Assembly: GCA_903886275.1 (NCBI GenBank)
Contig: CAISLN010000039.1
Location: 1 to 64,000, forward strand
DNA: 64,000 nt
Source: an uncultured beta proteobacterium
GTDB lineage: Bacteria; Pseudomonadota; Gammaproteobacteria; Burkholderiales; Burkholderiaceae_C
Reading direction: 5' to 3'
Below the pieces are notes generated by a model. That model did not search any database. It saw only the letters and a list, made by a program, of their open reading frames with translations, and was not told the DNA's origin. The position numbers and the translations under genes are program-made. This document shows positions 1 to 8,401 of this stretch, one piece after another (position 1 is the first letter of the stretch; the number at the start of each line of letters is the position of its first letter).

Positions 1-440
1 AGTTCTGCTTCATCTTGCACCTTGACGACCACCGCTCCTGCCACTTGTGTGCCCAGCAGCAGGTGCAGTTGCGCCAGCAGAGGCAGGCCCTGCTGTTGCA
101 GCTCGGCATCGGCCTCTTTCTGGCCGGCGGCAATGCGCTCCACCAGGGCCTGGATATGGTCGCAACAAGACAGCAGCAGCGACACCAGCGCCGCATCGAT
201 TTCCAGCTTGCCGGCGCGCAGTTGGTCCAGCAGGTTTTCCACCACATGGGTAAAGGCCACCACATGGTCTAGCCCGAACAGTCCGCTGGAGCCCTTGATG
301 GTGTGGGCGGCGCGAAAGATGGCATTGACCATTTCGCTGCGGTCCTGGGCCTGCTCTATGAACAGCAGGGCGTGCTCCATGTCCACCAGCAGCTCGCGGC
401 TTTCCAGCACAAAGGTCTGGAGTGCGTCATCGAGGTTCAT
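1..440 (-). CDS. cheA: Chemotaxis histidine kinase CheA, N-terminal fragment (cut by window edge)
   Basis: The reading frame opens at ATG 440 and runs off the left edge, so only about 146 residues are visible. They form an Hpt (P1) domain: the segment AAHTIKGSSGLFGL near residue 45 carries the phospho-accepting histidine in the HTIKG context typical of CheA. The kinase core, dimerisation and CheW-like domains would lie outside the window. Its start overlaps the stop of the upstream STAS gene by 4 bp, so it is translationally coupled to the sensory operon beginning at 4502. By family knowledge it would phosphorylate CheY proteins such as the one at 754-1122. A full CheA is inferred, since the rest is not seen. 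Confidence 0.85.
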   Translation of the reverse strand, partial: MNLDDALQTFVLESRELLVDMEHALLFIEQAQDRSEMVNAIFRAAHTIKGSSGLFGLDHVVAFTHVVENLLDQLRAGKLEIDAALVSLLLSCCDHIQALVERIAAGQKEADAELQQQGLPLLAQLHLLLGTQVAGAVVVKVQDEAE

Positions 441-742
441 TTGCGCGCCTCCATCACCAGCGGGTCGTTGAAGGTGGCAGCCAGGTTGAGCAGCTCGAAG
501 ACCTCCAGCACGGCCGGACTGTGGGCCAGCAGCTGCAAGGGGCGCCCCTCCTTCAGGGCGGCTTGCTTGGCGGCCATCAGCAACTGCAGGCCAGCGCTGT
601 CGCATTCGGTCACGCCCGACAGGTCAATCGTGTGCGGGGGCGGATCGGCCAGCAGCAGGGCCTGGAGCTCGGCGGCCCGCACGATGCTGAGCTCGCCCAC
701 TATGCACAGCGCCAGCGCATCGGCGTTTGGTTCGATGTCCAT
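437..742 (-). CDS. STAS-domain protein
   Basis: A 101-residue protein that is essentially one STAS domain. The segment around residues 38-52 (HTIDLSGVTECDSAGLQLL) matches the anti-sigma-factor-antagonist/NTP-binding loop with its conserved D-SAG core; the serine at 49 is the usual phosphorylation position in SpoIIAA-type proteins. It sits between cheY and cheA and overlaps cheA by 4 bp. STAS proteins paired with CheA occur in alternative chemosensory operons, where their role is not settled. The ATG at 742 was chosen because longer in-frame extensions run through the upstream cheY gene. Confidence 0.85.
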   Translation of the reverse strand: MDIEPNADALALCIVGELSIVRAAELQALLLADPPPHTIDLSGVTECDSAGLQLLMAAKQAALKEGRPLQLLAHSPAVLEVFELLNLAATFNDPLVMEARK

Positions 743-753
743 CGCGCGCGCCC

Positions 754-1122
754 TCAGGGCAGACACAGTTTTTGCACGGCGGCCAGCAATTGCGGCGGCT
801 GAAACGGCTTGACCACCCAGGCCCTGGCTCCGGCGGCCTGGCCTTCGAGTTTTTTGGACTCTTCGGACTCGGTGGTGAGCATGATGATGGGGGTGAACTT
901 GTAGATCTGTATCTGCTTGACGGCCTTGACAAAGCTGATGCCATCCATCACCGGCATGTTCACGTCGCAAATGATCAGGTGCACCTTCTGGCCGGTGAGC
1001 TTGAACAGGGCGTCCTGGCCGTCGCGCCCCTCCAGCACCTCGTAGCCGGCGCCGCGTAGAACAATCCCGATCACCTGCCGCATAGAGGCAGAGTCGTCCA
1101 CAATCATGATGGTCTTGGCCAT
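754..1122 (-). CDS. CheY-type single-domain response regulator
   Basis: A 122-residue stand-alone receiver. The acidic pocket is D9/D10, the phospho-acceptor is D53 in CDVNMPVMD, the switch threonines are T83/T84 in IIMLTTE, and K105 lies in VVKPF. No output domain follows, so it should act as a CheY-like diffusible messenger or phosphate sink for the adjoining CheA. It lies 8 bp after the chemoreceptor gene and 11 bp before the STAS gene. It resembles the second CheY at 12111-12479 (shared CDVNMP and IIMLTTE blocks and an AAG-x3-W-x-VKPF end), suggesting the two chemosensory clusters in the window share ancestry. Confidence 0.92.
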   Translation of the reverse strand: MAKTIMIVDDSASMRQVIGIVLRGAGYEVLEGRDGQDALFKLTGQKVHLIICDVNMPVMDGISFVKAVKQIQIYKFTPIIMLTTESEESKKLEGQAAGARAWVVKPFQPPQLLAAVQKLCLP

Positions 1123-1130
1123 GGTTTTTC

Positions 1131-2276
1131 CTAAAAAAATTGAATGTCGTTGTTGGCGGCTTGCACCACGGCCTCACCGCCGTGTATGGCGTGCTGGTCG
1201 GCCATCACATAGGTCTGGCGCAGCGCGCCCAGCAGCAGCTCAGGGTCTAGCGCCTGGGCTGTGCCGGTCTGCCGGTACTGCTGGTGCTGCTGTTGCAGAA
1301 CCAGCGGCCATTGCGCGATGTTGTTCTCCACATGGCCCATGATCTGGCTGACCCGGTCCTGGAACTGCAGCTGCACCAGGGCTTGGCCGATTTCTTGCTG
1401 GATGGTGGCACTTTCGCTTCGCAGCAGGCCGCTGGAGTGGTGCAGGCTTTCGGTGATGCTGCGAAAGTCCTGTAGCACGGCGCTGATGGCGTTGGCCGAT
1501 GTGTGCACCCTGCCGTCGCGCTGCTCCACCGACTCGCGCACCTGGACGCAGGCATCGGCTATGGCCAAACTGATGACGTCCACCTTGGCTGCAATGTTGC
1601 GCCCGGTGTTGGCCGACAGGTTCGACAGCATGCGAAATTCCTTGGCCACCACGGCAAAGCCGCGGCCCAGTTCACCGGCGCGCGCGGCCTCTATTGCCGC
1701 ATTGAGCGAGAGCAGGTTGGACTGCTGGGCGATCTTGGCCACATCCATGGCCATCTCTTGCAGCTCGGCGGTGAAGTGGTCCAGACCCTGCACTTTTTCG
1801 AGCATGGCCTGCATGCCCGACATGGACGAGCGCTGCGCCACAATGACGGCGCTGAGGTCACGCTCGGCGCGTTGAAAGATCGCAATCAGGCCGCTGTCGC
1901 TGTCGTCGAGCCCACCGGTGTTCAGGTGGGCGGTGCTCAGGGTGGCATCCAGTGTGTCAACGATGGCTGCAAAGCGCACCGACAGGTCGGCAATGGCGCT
2001 GTCCATCTGCTCGCGCGAGGACTCGATGTGGCGGCCCCAGACCGGCGCCACGGTATTGCCGAAGTGCTGCAAATTGTCCATGTGGAGGTCCAGCAGTTGG
2101 CGCTGGGCGCGCTGCGCGGCCTGCAGTCGCCATCCTGCGGCCAGGCCCAGCAGCAGCAATCCGAGCGCCAGGCACCAGGCCATGAGCTGGTCGCCAGCAA
2201 GCGCCAGCAGGGCCAGTGCACCCGCTGCTGCCGGTCCCAGGCTGTACAGCCATTGCGCCCGTTCAGTGGCTTGCAT
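1131..2276 (-). CDS. Membrane-anchored methyl-accepting chemotaxis protein
   Basis: A 381-residue chemoreceptor. Residues about 12-50 form two closely spaced hydrophobic helices (a hairpin anchor) with no periplasmic sensor domain. The signalling tip is visible in residues about 183-212 as [22 protein letters not shown]. There is no HAMP domain. The receptor ends in NNDIQFF, an acidic-aromatic tail echoed by two other chemosensory proteins in this window. It overlaps the upstream response regulator by 14 bp and is followed by cheY. With no ligand-binding domain, it probably reads a cytoplasmic or membrane signal, or the state of the upstream regulators; that is inference. Confidence 0.9.
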   Translation of the reverse strand: MQATERAQWLYSLGPAAAGALALLALAGDQLMAWCLALGLLLLGLAAGWRLQAAQRAQRQLLDLHMDNLQHFGNTVAPVWGRHIESSREQMDSAIADLSVRFAAIVDTLDATLSTAHLNTGGLDDSDSGLIAIFQRAERDLSAVIVAQRSSMSGMQAMLEKVQGLDHFTAELQEMAMDVAKIAQQSNLLSLNAAIEAARAGELGRGFAVVAKEFRMLSNLSANTGRNIAAKVDVISLAIADACVQVRESVEQRDGRVHTSANAISAVLQDFRSITESLHHSSGLLRSESATIQQEIGQALVQLQFQDRVSQIMGHVENNIAQWPLVLQQQHQQYRQTGTAQALDPELLLGALRQTYVMADQHAIHGGEAVVQAANNDIQFF

Positions 2277-2685
2277 GGGGCACCACAGGAGATTTATGCA
2301 GGTTCATGTCTGCAGCCAGGCTGGCCAATAGCGGTACCAGTTCGGCCACCAGATTGCCCTTGTCCACAAAGCCCCTGGCGCCCAGGTCGCGCGCTGCCGA
2401 TTGGTAATAGGGGCTGTCGTGCATGGACATAAAAATGATGCGCGGCGGCTGCGCAAAGTCGTTCATCAGGCGGGCCGCTTCCAGGCCATTCATGTGGGGC
2501 ATGGAAATGTCCATCAGCACCAGGTCAGGCTTGAGCGTTGCGGCCAGTGTCACGGCACTGCGTCCGTCATGCGCCTGGCCAACGATCTCAAAGTCCGGCA
2601 AATGCGCCAGAAATTGACAGGCAATGCTGAGGAAGACGAGGTTGTCATCCACCAGCAGCAGTGTCGTTTTTTCGGTGTTTCCCAT
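2263..2685 (-). CDS. Single-domain response regulator of NarL-type receiver
   Basis: A receiver of about 140 residues with D13/D14, phospho-acceptor D59 in VLMDISMPHMNG, and a lysine in FVDKGN. After the receiver only about 20 residues remain (LLASLAADMNLHKSPVVPHASH), so the LuxR-type DNA-binding domain expected from its NarL-like receiver is missing. I start it at ATG 2685; a longer frame reaches 2733 but adds residues not belonging to the fold. It lies between a full NarL-type regulator and the chemoreceptor and overlaps the latter by 14 bp. It may compete for phosphate from the kinase at 3423-4502 or link it to the chemoreceptor. Confidence 0.85.
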   Translation of the reverse strand: MGNTEKTTLLLVDDNLVFLSIACQFLAHLPDFEIVGQAHDGRSAVTLAATLKPDLVLMDISMPHMNGLEAARLMNDFAQPPRIIFMSMHDSPYYQSAARDLGARGFVDKGNLVAELVPLLASLAADMNLHKSPVVPHASH

Positions 2686-2778
2686 GTAGGGAACTTTAGG
2701 GCGCAGTCCACTTTCGTGGAATCGGGCCAACACCCTAGTCCAGCCGGGGAAACACCTGAGTGCTTGGGGAAGGGCCTG

Positions 2779-3426
2779 CTAAAGGCGCACCAAGCCCACC
2801 CGCATGGCATAGCGCACCAGGCCGGTGACCTCGTGGATGCCTAGCTGTTTCATGAGCTGGCTGCGGTGCGTCTCTACCGTCTTCACCGAAAGCTCCAACC
2901 GACGCGCGATCTCCTTGCTGCTGCTGCCCTCGGCAATCAGTTGCAGCACCTCGCGCTGGCGCGGCGTGAGCGCGTCTGCATCCAAGTCCTCGCTGCGCAG
3001 ACGCTGCACGTAGTCATTGAGCACTCCTTTGGAGACGGCAGGACTTAGGTAGGTGCCGCCCGCCAACACGGTGCGCAGTGCCAGTTCCAGCTCCATGGGT
3101 GCCGCGTCCTTGAGCAAATAGGCCACCGCGCCATGGCGCAAGGCCTGGCGCACGTACTCTTCGTTCTGGTGCATGGACAGGATCAGTACCCGTATCGCGG
3201 GCCACTGTTTGGCCAAACGGGCGGTGGCCTCCAGGCCGTTGAGGCCCGGCATGGCAATATCCATCAGCACCAGTTGCGGCGCCTGCGTCTGTGCCATGGT
3301 CAGCAGCTCCAAGCCGTCGCTGCATTCGCCCACCACTTCCACGTCGGGGATCGATTCCAGCAACTTGCGCAGCCCGGCGCGCACCAGCGTATGGTCATCG
3401 ACCAGCAAGACTTGTACCTTGTTCAA
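2779..3426 (-). CDS. NarL/FixJ-family two-component response regulator
   Basis: A 215-residue regulator with an N-terminal receiver (D10/D11, phospho-acceptor D56 in VLMDIAMP, K near 106 in LLKD) and a C-terminal LuxR-type helix-turn-helix at about 148-195 (LTPRQREVLQLIAEG, then KEIARRLELSVKTVETH). The only reasonable start is a TTG at 3426 that overlaps the stop of the upstream kinase as TTGA, so it is translationally coupled and is the obvious cognate regulator of that kinase. A DNA-binding transcription factor is expected; targets are unknown. Confidence 0.92.
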   Translation of the reverse strand: MNKVQVLLVDDHTLVRAGLRKLLESIPDVEVVGECSDGLELLTMAQTQAPQLVLMDIAMPGLNGLEATARLAKQWPAIRVLILSMHQNEEYVRQALRHGAVAYLLKDAAPMELELALRTVLAGGTYLSPAVSKGVLNDYVQRLRSEDLDADALTPRQREVLQLIAEGSSSKEIARRLELSVKTVETHRSQLMKQLGIHEVTGLVRYAMRVGLVRL

Positions 3427-4502
3427 AGCAGCTCTGCGGGCGCGCGCCAGGGGCAGCTCAGTTGCACGGTGCTGCCCTTGCCGGGAACCGACTGGATTGT
3501 CAGTTGCCCGCCTATCAGGCTGGCGCGCTCTTGCATGCCCAGCACACCCAGGCTGCCACCGAGCATGGCGCGCTGGCGCATGGTCTCAATGTCGAAGCCT
3601 ATGCCGTCGTCCTGCACCGACAGCACCACCGCTTCGTCTTCGCGGCGCAGGCTGATCTCCACCCGGCTGGCCTGGGCGTAGCGGGTGATGTTGGTCAGCG
3701 CCTCTTGGACGATGCGAAAGCAGGCGGTCTCAATGTCGGGCGCCAGACGCGCTTGGGCGCGTATATGGTGGAAGTTGACAGCAAAGCCGCCGCGTGCGGC
3801 GCACTGCTCGGCGATCCAGCTCAGGGCCGGGGCCAGTCCCAGGTCATCGAGCATGGAGGGCCGCAAGGTGGTGGCCAGTCGGCGCACCTGGAGCAGGGCG
3901 TCTTCGACGATGTGTATGCATTCTTGGTTCAGGTCGGCCAGCACCTGGCCTTTGAGCCGCGCACCGAGTTGCAGGTTGATTTTGATGGCGGTGAGGGACT
4001 GCCCCAGTTCGTCATGCAGCTCCATCGCCACGCGCCGTCGCTCCAGTTCCTGCACCTCCAGCACATGCCGTGACAGGGCCTTGAGTTGGCGCGCGCTGGT
4101 GCGTATGCGCGACTCAGCCTGGTGCTTGTACAGCGCCATGGCCAGGGTGATGTGCAGCTCGCGCCCAGTAAACGGCTTGAGGATGTAGCCAAAGGGTTCG
4201 GTCAGCTTGGCGCGTTCCAGCACTTCATCGGCAGCGTTGGCGGACATAAACACCACTGGCAGTTCGTACAGCGTGCGTATGGTTTGCGCCGCGACGATGC
4301 CATCGGAGGGTCCATCCAATTGGATATCCATCAGTACCAGGTCAGGCTTTAATTCGTCCGCCAGCGCAATCGCTTGCGTGGCGCTGCTGGCTGTGCCCGC
4401 CGTCTGGTAACCCGACTCCTGCAATTGCTGTGCAATGTGGTGCGCCGAGAGGGGCTCATCCTCCACCACGAGAATGCGTGGCGGGCGGGCGGGCTGGGAC
4501 AT
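3423..4502 (-). CDS. Receiver-fused NarX/DegS-type histidine kinase
   Basis: A 359-residue cytoplasmic protein with an unusual order: receiver first (D59 in VLMDIQLDG, K109 in ILKPF), then a coiled linker, a HisKA_3 dimerisation domain with H163 in MELHDELGQSLTAIK, and a HATPase_c domain ending with VQDDGIGFD and GSLGVLGMQERA. No membrane segment is present. The N-terminal receiver of the ANTAR/PilR-like MDIQL type suggests it is itself controlled by another kinase. It has a good ribosome site (AGGAG, 8 nt before ATG 4502) and is the first gene of the operon leading to cheA. Confidence 0.9.
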   Translation of the reverse strand: MSQPARPPRILVVEDEPLSAHHIAQQLQESGYQTAGTASSATQAIALADELKPDLVLMDIQLDGPSDGIVAAQTIRTLYELPVVFMSANAADEVLERAKLTEPFGYILKPFTGRELHITLAMALYKHQAESRIRTSARQLKALSRHVLEVQELERRRVAMELHDELGQSLTAIKINLQLGARLKGQVLADLNQECIHIVEDALLQVRRLATTLRPSMLDDLGLAPALSWIAEQCAARGGFAVNFHHIRAQARLAPDIETACFRIVQEALTNITRYAQASRVEISLRREDEAVVLSVQDDGIGFDIETMRQRAMLGGSLGVLGMQERASLIGGQLTIQSVPGKGSTVQLSCPWRAPAELL

Positions 4503-4766
4503 GGAACACTCCTGCGGTGAGCGCAGAGGAGGTCCATCTGCATGTATGTTGGAGCGTGCAGCATAAGCGACAAACTTGGCCGTTACGGCTGGCGCCAGGG
4601 CTTGAGCGACCTACCTTGCCCGCCAGACGGCCACCGGGGAATGTCGCGCAGCCGGATTGTTTACCGTTTCGCACAAATCTGTAGGTATTCACCTGCTTTT
4701 GTGCACCCATGCCAGCGTCTGCACCGGTATAAATATTTCCGGCTGCGCGCAGCCAAGCCGCCCGTA

Positions 4767-5615
4767 CTAGCGCGGGTTGTTTGGCGCTTGCAGTGTGTCT
4801 GGGGCGGATGGCGCCAGCAGGTCCAGTTCTTCGCTCTCGTCTTTGAGGGCGATGCCGCTTTGTCCGATAGCGAACGCTTGCGCAATCAGCCAGGCCAGCT
4901 TGTGGGCCGCGACGGCGTAGGACAGGCCTTCGGGGCGCACATTGGAGATGCAGTTGCGCTGGGCATCCAGGCGCCCGCGGCGCGGGCCGTGGGTGATATA
5001 GATGCCCAGACTGTCTGGGGAGCTTAAGCCCGGACGTTCACCGATCAGCATCACGCACAGGCGCGCCTTCAATGCCTCACCCACATCGTCGGCCACGGCC
5101 ACGCGGGCCTGCTGCACCACCACGATGGGCGCCAGCTGCGTGCCGCTCGCCAGTCTTGGCAGCAGGGCCTGCAGCAGGGGCAGGGCATGGCGCTGCACGG
5201 CCAGTGAGGACAGGCCGTCGCCTACCACGAGGGCCAGGTCGGGCGAGCGCTCAAAGCGCTGGGCCAGGCAGAGCAGACCCTCCAGATCGGAAGGGTCGAG
5301 TTGGCGCCCCAGGTCCGGGCGGCGCAGATAAGTACTGCGGTCTGGCGCGCAACTGCGGGCGCTCACCACGCGGTGGCCCGCTTGCTCCAGTTGCTCTTTC
5401 AGTGCCTGCACATCCAACGCTTGGTGGATGGCGTCGCGCGCCATGGCGTGGGCCAGGCCAAAGCGCAGCGCCTCATCGGTGGGAATCGACACACCGGCGC
5501 GGCCCAGCGCAATGCGCGCGTTGGTGGCGCTGCGCCAGTCTTGCCAGGGCATGGCGGTGACCAGGGTGCTGTGCGCTGGGTCCGTCAACGGCATTTCGGT
5601 GTTGGCTTGCTTCAT
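4767..5615 (-). CDS. eutC: Ethanolamine ammonia-lyase small subunit EutC
   Basis: A 282-residue light subunit of the adenosylcobalamin-dependent enzyme that splits ethanolamine into acetaldehyde and ammonia. Family features visible include the early ARIALGRAG block and the later LVVGDGLSSLAV and MLIGERPGLSSPDSLGIYITHGPR stretches, the latter part of the cobalamin/substrate site. Length is close to the usual 270-300. It overlaps eutB by 4 bp (ATGA), as expected for subunits made in fixed ratio. No carboxysome-like shell genes or eutA reactivase are seen nearby, so this is the simple, shell-free form of the pathway. Confidence 0.96.
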   Translation of the reverse strand: MKQANTEMPLTDPAHSTLVTAMPWQDWRSATNARIALGRAGVSIPTDEALRFGLAHAMARDAIHQALDVQALKEQLEQAGHRVVSARSCAPDRSTYLRRPDLGRQLDPSDLEGLLCLAQRFERSPDLALVVGDGLSSLAVQRHALPLLQALLPRLASGTQLAPIVVVQQARVAVADDVGEALKARLCVMLIGERPGLSSPDSLGIYITHGPRRGRLDAQRNCISNVRPEGLSYAVAAHKLAWLIAQAFAIGQSGIALKDESEELDLLAPSAPDTLQAPNNPR

Positions 5616-7009
5616 GCCGTGGCGTCGGTGAAGGCCTGCAGGCCGCTGATGAGCTGCTGGCCCGCACCCTGGTCAAGCAGATGCCCGGCCGGGTCGGTAA
5701 TTTTTTGCTGCTGCAACCAGGCTTCAAATTCGGGGGCGGGCCTGAGCCCGGTGATCTCGCGCAACACCAAGGCGTCGTGAAATGAGGTGCTCTGGTAATT
5801 GAGCATGATGTCATCGGCGCCGGGCACGCCGATCAAAAAGTTGAGCCCGGCGTTGGCCAGCAGCAGGCTTAAAGTGTCCATATCGTCCTGGTCGGCCTCG
5901 GCATGGTTGGTGTAGCAAATGTCGCAGCCCATGGGCAGGCCCAAGAGCTTGCCGCAGAAATGGTCTTCCAGGCCGGCGCGGATGATTTGCTTGCCGTCAT
6001 ACAGGTACTCCGGGCCTATAAAGCCGACCACCGTGTTGACCAGCAGGGGCTCATAGCGGCGCGCCAGACCGTAGGCACGGGCCTCACAGGTTTGTTGGTC
6101 CACACCGCCATGGCCATTGGCCGAGAGGGCGCTGCCCTGGCCGGTCTCGAAGTACATCACCTGTTGGCCGACCGTGCCGCGCTGCTGCGCACGCGCGCCC
6201 TCCATGGCCTCGCTCAGCAGTTCGGGGGTGACACCAAAGGCAAGGTTGGTGATCTCGGTGCCGCCTATGGACTGGAACACCAGGTCCACCGGCACACCGT
6301 TTTCCATCAGCTTCAAGGTGTTGGTGACATGGGTGAGCACGCAGGCCTGGGTGGGGATGGCAAAGCGCGCAATCAGTTCGTCAAACATGCGGCACAGGCG
6401 CTCCAGCGTGGCCTGGCTGTCAGAGGCCGGGTTGATGCCAATGACGGCGTCGCCCGCACCCATCATCAGCCCATCGAGCACCGAGGCCGCCACACCGCGC
6501 AGGTCGTCGGTGGGGTGGTTGGGTTGCAATCGCACGGCCATGCGCCCCGGCAGGCCCAGGGTGTTGCGAAAGCGCGTGACCACGCTGCATTTGCGCGCCA
6601 CCAAAACCAGGTCCTGGTTGCGCATGAGCTTGCTCACCGCAGCCACCATCTCGGGTGTCAGGCCCGGTGCCAGTGCGGCCAGCACGCTGGGCGTGGCCGA
6701 CTTGCCCAGCAGCCAGTTGCGAAAGTCGCCCACCGTCAGGTGGGCCACCGGGGCAAAGGCGGCTGCGTTGTGGCCGTCCAGAATCAGGCGCGTGACGTTG
6801 TCGCTCTCATAGGGGATCAGGGCTTCGCTCAGAAACACCTTGAGCGGCAAATCGGCCAGCACATAGCGGGCCGCCATGCGCTGCAGCGCGCTGCTCGCAC
6901 CCAGCCCAGCCAGAGTGTCGCCCGAACGCTCCGGGCTGGCGCAGGCCATGACCTGGCGCAGGTCAGCGAATTGGAAACCCTGGCCGCCCAGGGTGGTGTG
7001 GTAGAGCAT
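5612..7009 (-). CDS. eutB: Ethanolamine ammonia-lyase large subunit EutB
   Basis: A 465-residue TIM-barrel catalytic subunit. Recognisable family blocks are the N-terminal ADLRQVMACASPERSGD, the central RFRNTLGLPGRMAVRLQPNHP, DAVIGINPASDS, and the late CDICYTNHAEADQDDMD that carries cobalamin-binding residues. Length agrees with E. coli EutB (about 453). It starts 6 bp after the stop of the VWA gene, suggesting cotranscription with it. The product acetaldehyde would be oxidised to acetyl-CoA by enzymes outside the window. Identity is secure; physiological substrate use is inferred from the family. Confidence 0.97.
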   Translation of the reverse strand: MLYHTTLGGQGFQFADLRQVMACASPERSGDTLAGLGASSALQRMAARYVLADLPLKVFLSEALIPYESDNVTRLILDGHNAAAFAPVAHLTVGDFRNWLLGKSATPSVLAALAPGLTPEMVAAVSKLMRNQDLVLVARKCSVVTRFRNTLGLPGRMAVRLQPNHPTDDLRGVAASVLDGLMMGAGDAVIGINPASDSQATLERLCRMFDELIARFAIPTQACVLTHVTNTLKLMENGVPVDLVFQSIGGTEITNLAFGVTPELLSEAMEGARAQQRGTVGQQVMYFETGQGSALSANGHGGVDQQTCEARAYGLARRYEPLLVNTVVGFIGPEYLYDGKQIIRAGLEDHFCGKLLGLPMGCDICYTNHAEADQDDMDTLSLLLANAGLNFLIGVPGADDIMLNYQSTSFHDALVLREITGLRPAPEFEAWLQQQKITDPAGHLLDQGAGQQLISGLQAFTDATA

Positions 7010-7015
7010 GGTCGC

Positions 7016-8230
7016 TTATTTCGTGAGGTGGCGCATGGCCTCTTCGAGGCCCTTGAGCGTGAGCGGAAACATGTGCTGCTGCACCAACTGCTGCACCAGC
7101 GCAATGCTTTGGCGGTATTGCCAGACGCCTTGGGGCTCGGGGTTGATCCAGGCGAATTTTGGGAAGGTGCTGGTCAGGCGGCCCAGCCACTCTGCACCAG
7201 CCTCGGCGTTGTTGTATTCCACGCTGCCGCCGGGCTGCAAAATCTCGTAGGGGCTCATGGTGGCGTCGCCCACAAAGATCAGCTTGTAGTCCTTGTTGTA
7301 CTTGCGCAGGATGTCCCAGGTGTCGAACTTCTCGGCAAAGCGGCGCCGGTTGTTCTTCCACATGAAGTCATAGGGGCAGTTGTGGAAGTAATAAAACTCC
7401 AGGTGCTTGAACTCGGTCTTGGTGGCGCTAAAGAGCTCTTCCACGCGGGCAATGTGCTCGTCCATGGTGCCGCCCACGTCCATGAGCAGCAGCACCTTGA
7501 CGTTGTTGTGGCGCTCGGGGCGCATTTTGATGTCCAGGTAGCCGGCGTTCTCGGCCGTCTTGCTGATGGTGGCGTCCAGGTCCAGCTCTTCGACATGGCC
7601 CTCGCGGGCAAACTTGCGCAGGCGGCGCAGCGCCACCTTGATGTTGCGCGTGCCCAGTTCCTGGCTGTCGTCGTAGTCCTTGTAGGCGCGCTGGTCCCAG
7701 ACCTTGACCGCGCTCTTGTTGCGGTTTTTGTCCTGGCCTATGCGTATGCCCTGCGGGTTTTGGCCATAGGCGCCAAAGGGCGAGGTACCGCCCGTGCCTA
7801 TCCATTTAGCTCCGCCCTCGTGGCGCTCCTTCTGCTCTTCCAGGCGTTTTTTTAAGGTCTCCATCAACGCGTCCCAGCCCATTTTCTCGATCTTGGCCAG
7901 CTCCTCGGGGCTGAGGTTGAGCTCCAGGTTTTTGCGCAGCCACTCCAGCGGCAGCTCTTGGGTGAAGTCGGTGACCAGCTCCACCCCCTTGAAGTAAGCG
8001 GCAAAGGCGCGGTCGAACTTGTCGTAATGCTTTTCGTCCTTGACCAGGGTGGTGCGGCTCAGAAAGTAGAAGTCATCCACCTGGTAACCCACGCCGTCCT
8101 CGTCGCTGCCAGCGGGCGCAGACTTGGGGCCGACCACGCCTTTTTGCAGCGCCTCCAGCAGCATCAGGTATTCCTTGACCGACACCGGCAACTTGGCCGC
8201 GCGCAAGGTGTAGAAAAAGTCGAGCAGCAT
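7016..8230 (-). CDS. VWA-domain (CoxE-like) protein
   Basis: A 404-residue protein with a C-terminal von Willebrand factor A domain. The metal-site motif is DVGGTMD at residues 251-257, the CoxE-like variant of the usual D-x-S-x-S, followed by FYYFHNCPYDFMW. The N-terminal half is charged and helical. Such proteins work with MoxR AAA+ ATPases (here at 9224-10078, same strand) as chaperone pairs that insert metals or activate enzymes. It is immediately upstream of eutBC with a 6-bp gap, so a role in assembling or reactivating that B12 enzyme is conceivable, but this is inference; the pair is widespread in betaproteobacteria without eut genes. Confidence 0.88.
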   Translation of the reverse strand: MLLDFFYTLRAAKLPVSVKEYLMLLEALQKGVVGPKSAPAGSDEDGVGYQVDDFYFLSRTTLVKDEKHYDKFDRAFAAYFKGVELVTDFTQELPLEWLRKNLELNLSPEELAKIEKMGWDALMETLKKRLEEQKERHEGGAKWIGTGGTSPFGAYGQNPQGIRIGQDKNRNKSAVKVWDQRAYKDYDDSQELGTRNIKVALRRLRKFAREGHVEELDLDATISKTAENAGYLDIKMRPERHNNVKVLLLMDVGGTMDEHIARVEELFSATKTEFKHLEFYYFHNCPYDFMWKNNRRRFAEKFDTWDILRKYNKDYKLIFVGDATMSPYEILQPGGSVEYNNAEAGAEWLGRLTSTFPKFAWINPEPQGVWQYRQSIALVQQLVQQHMFPLTLKGLEEAMRHLTK

Positions 8231-8300
8231 TCAGGGCTCCAGTGGCGGGGTTGCTTGGGGCGCTTGGCAGGCAAACATCAGGCGTCCACCCAGAACACGC

Positions 8301-8346
8301 CGTCATTCCCGCGGATGCGGGAATGCCCGCCTGCGCGGGCATGACG
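8301..8346. repeat. REP-like palindromic element
   Basis: The outer ends CGTCAT and ATGACG are inverted copies. Inside are two perfect hairpins: ATTCCCGC / GCGGGAAT (8304-8323) and GCCCGC / GCGGGC (8325-8340). This layout matches the dispersed 'cgtcattcccgc' palindromes common between genes in many beta- and gammaproteobacteria. It lies between the GNAT and VWA genes, where it could form a strong mRNA hairpin and partly end transcription. Only one copy was seen in the window. Confidence 0.75.
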
Positions 8347-8401
8347 GGTGGGTACGGGCATGACGGGAGGGGACAAAATGACATCCAATTTGAAAGGATT
8401 C

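Noticed and set aside
4741-4754. GGCTGCGCGCAGCC palindrome after eutC as terminator
   Set aside because: No T tract on the minus strand after the hairpin; it may only be a GC-rich palindrome.
5903-7855. A 650-codon plus-strand frame opposite eutB and the VWA gene
   Set aside because: Runs across the ends of two real genes on the other strand, with histidine/glutamine/glycine-rich composition and no recognisable domain.
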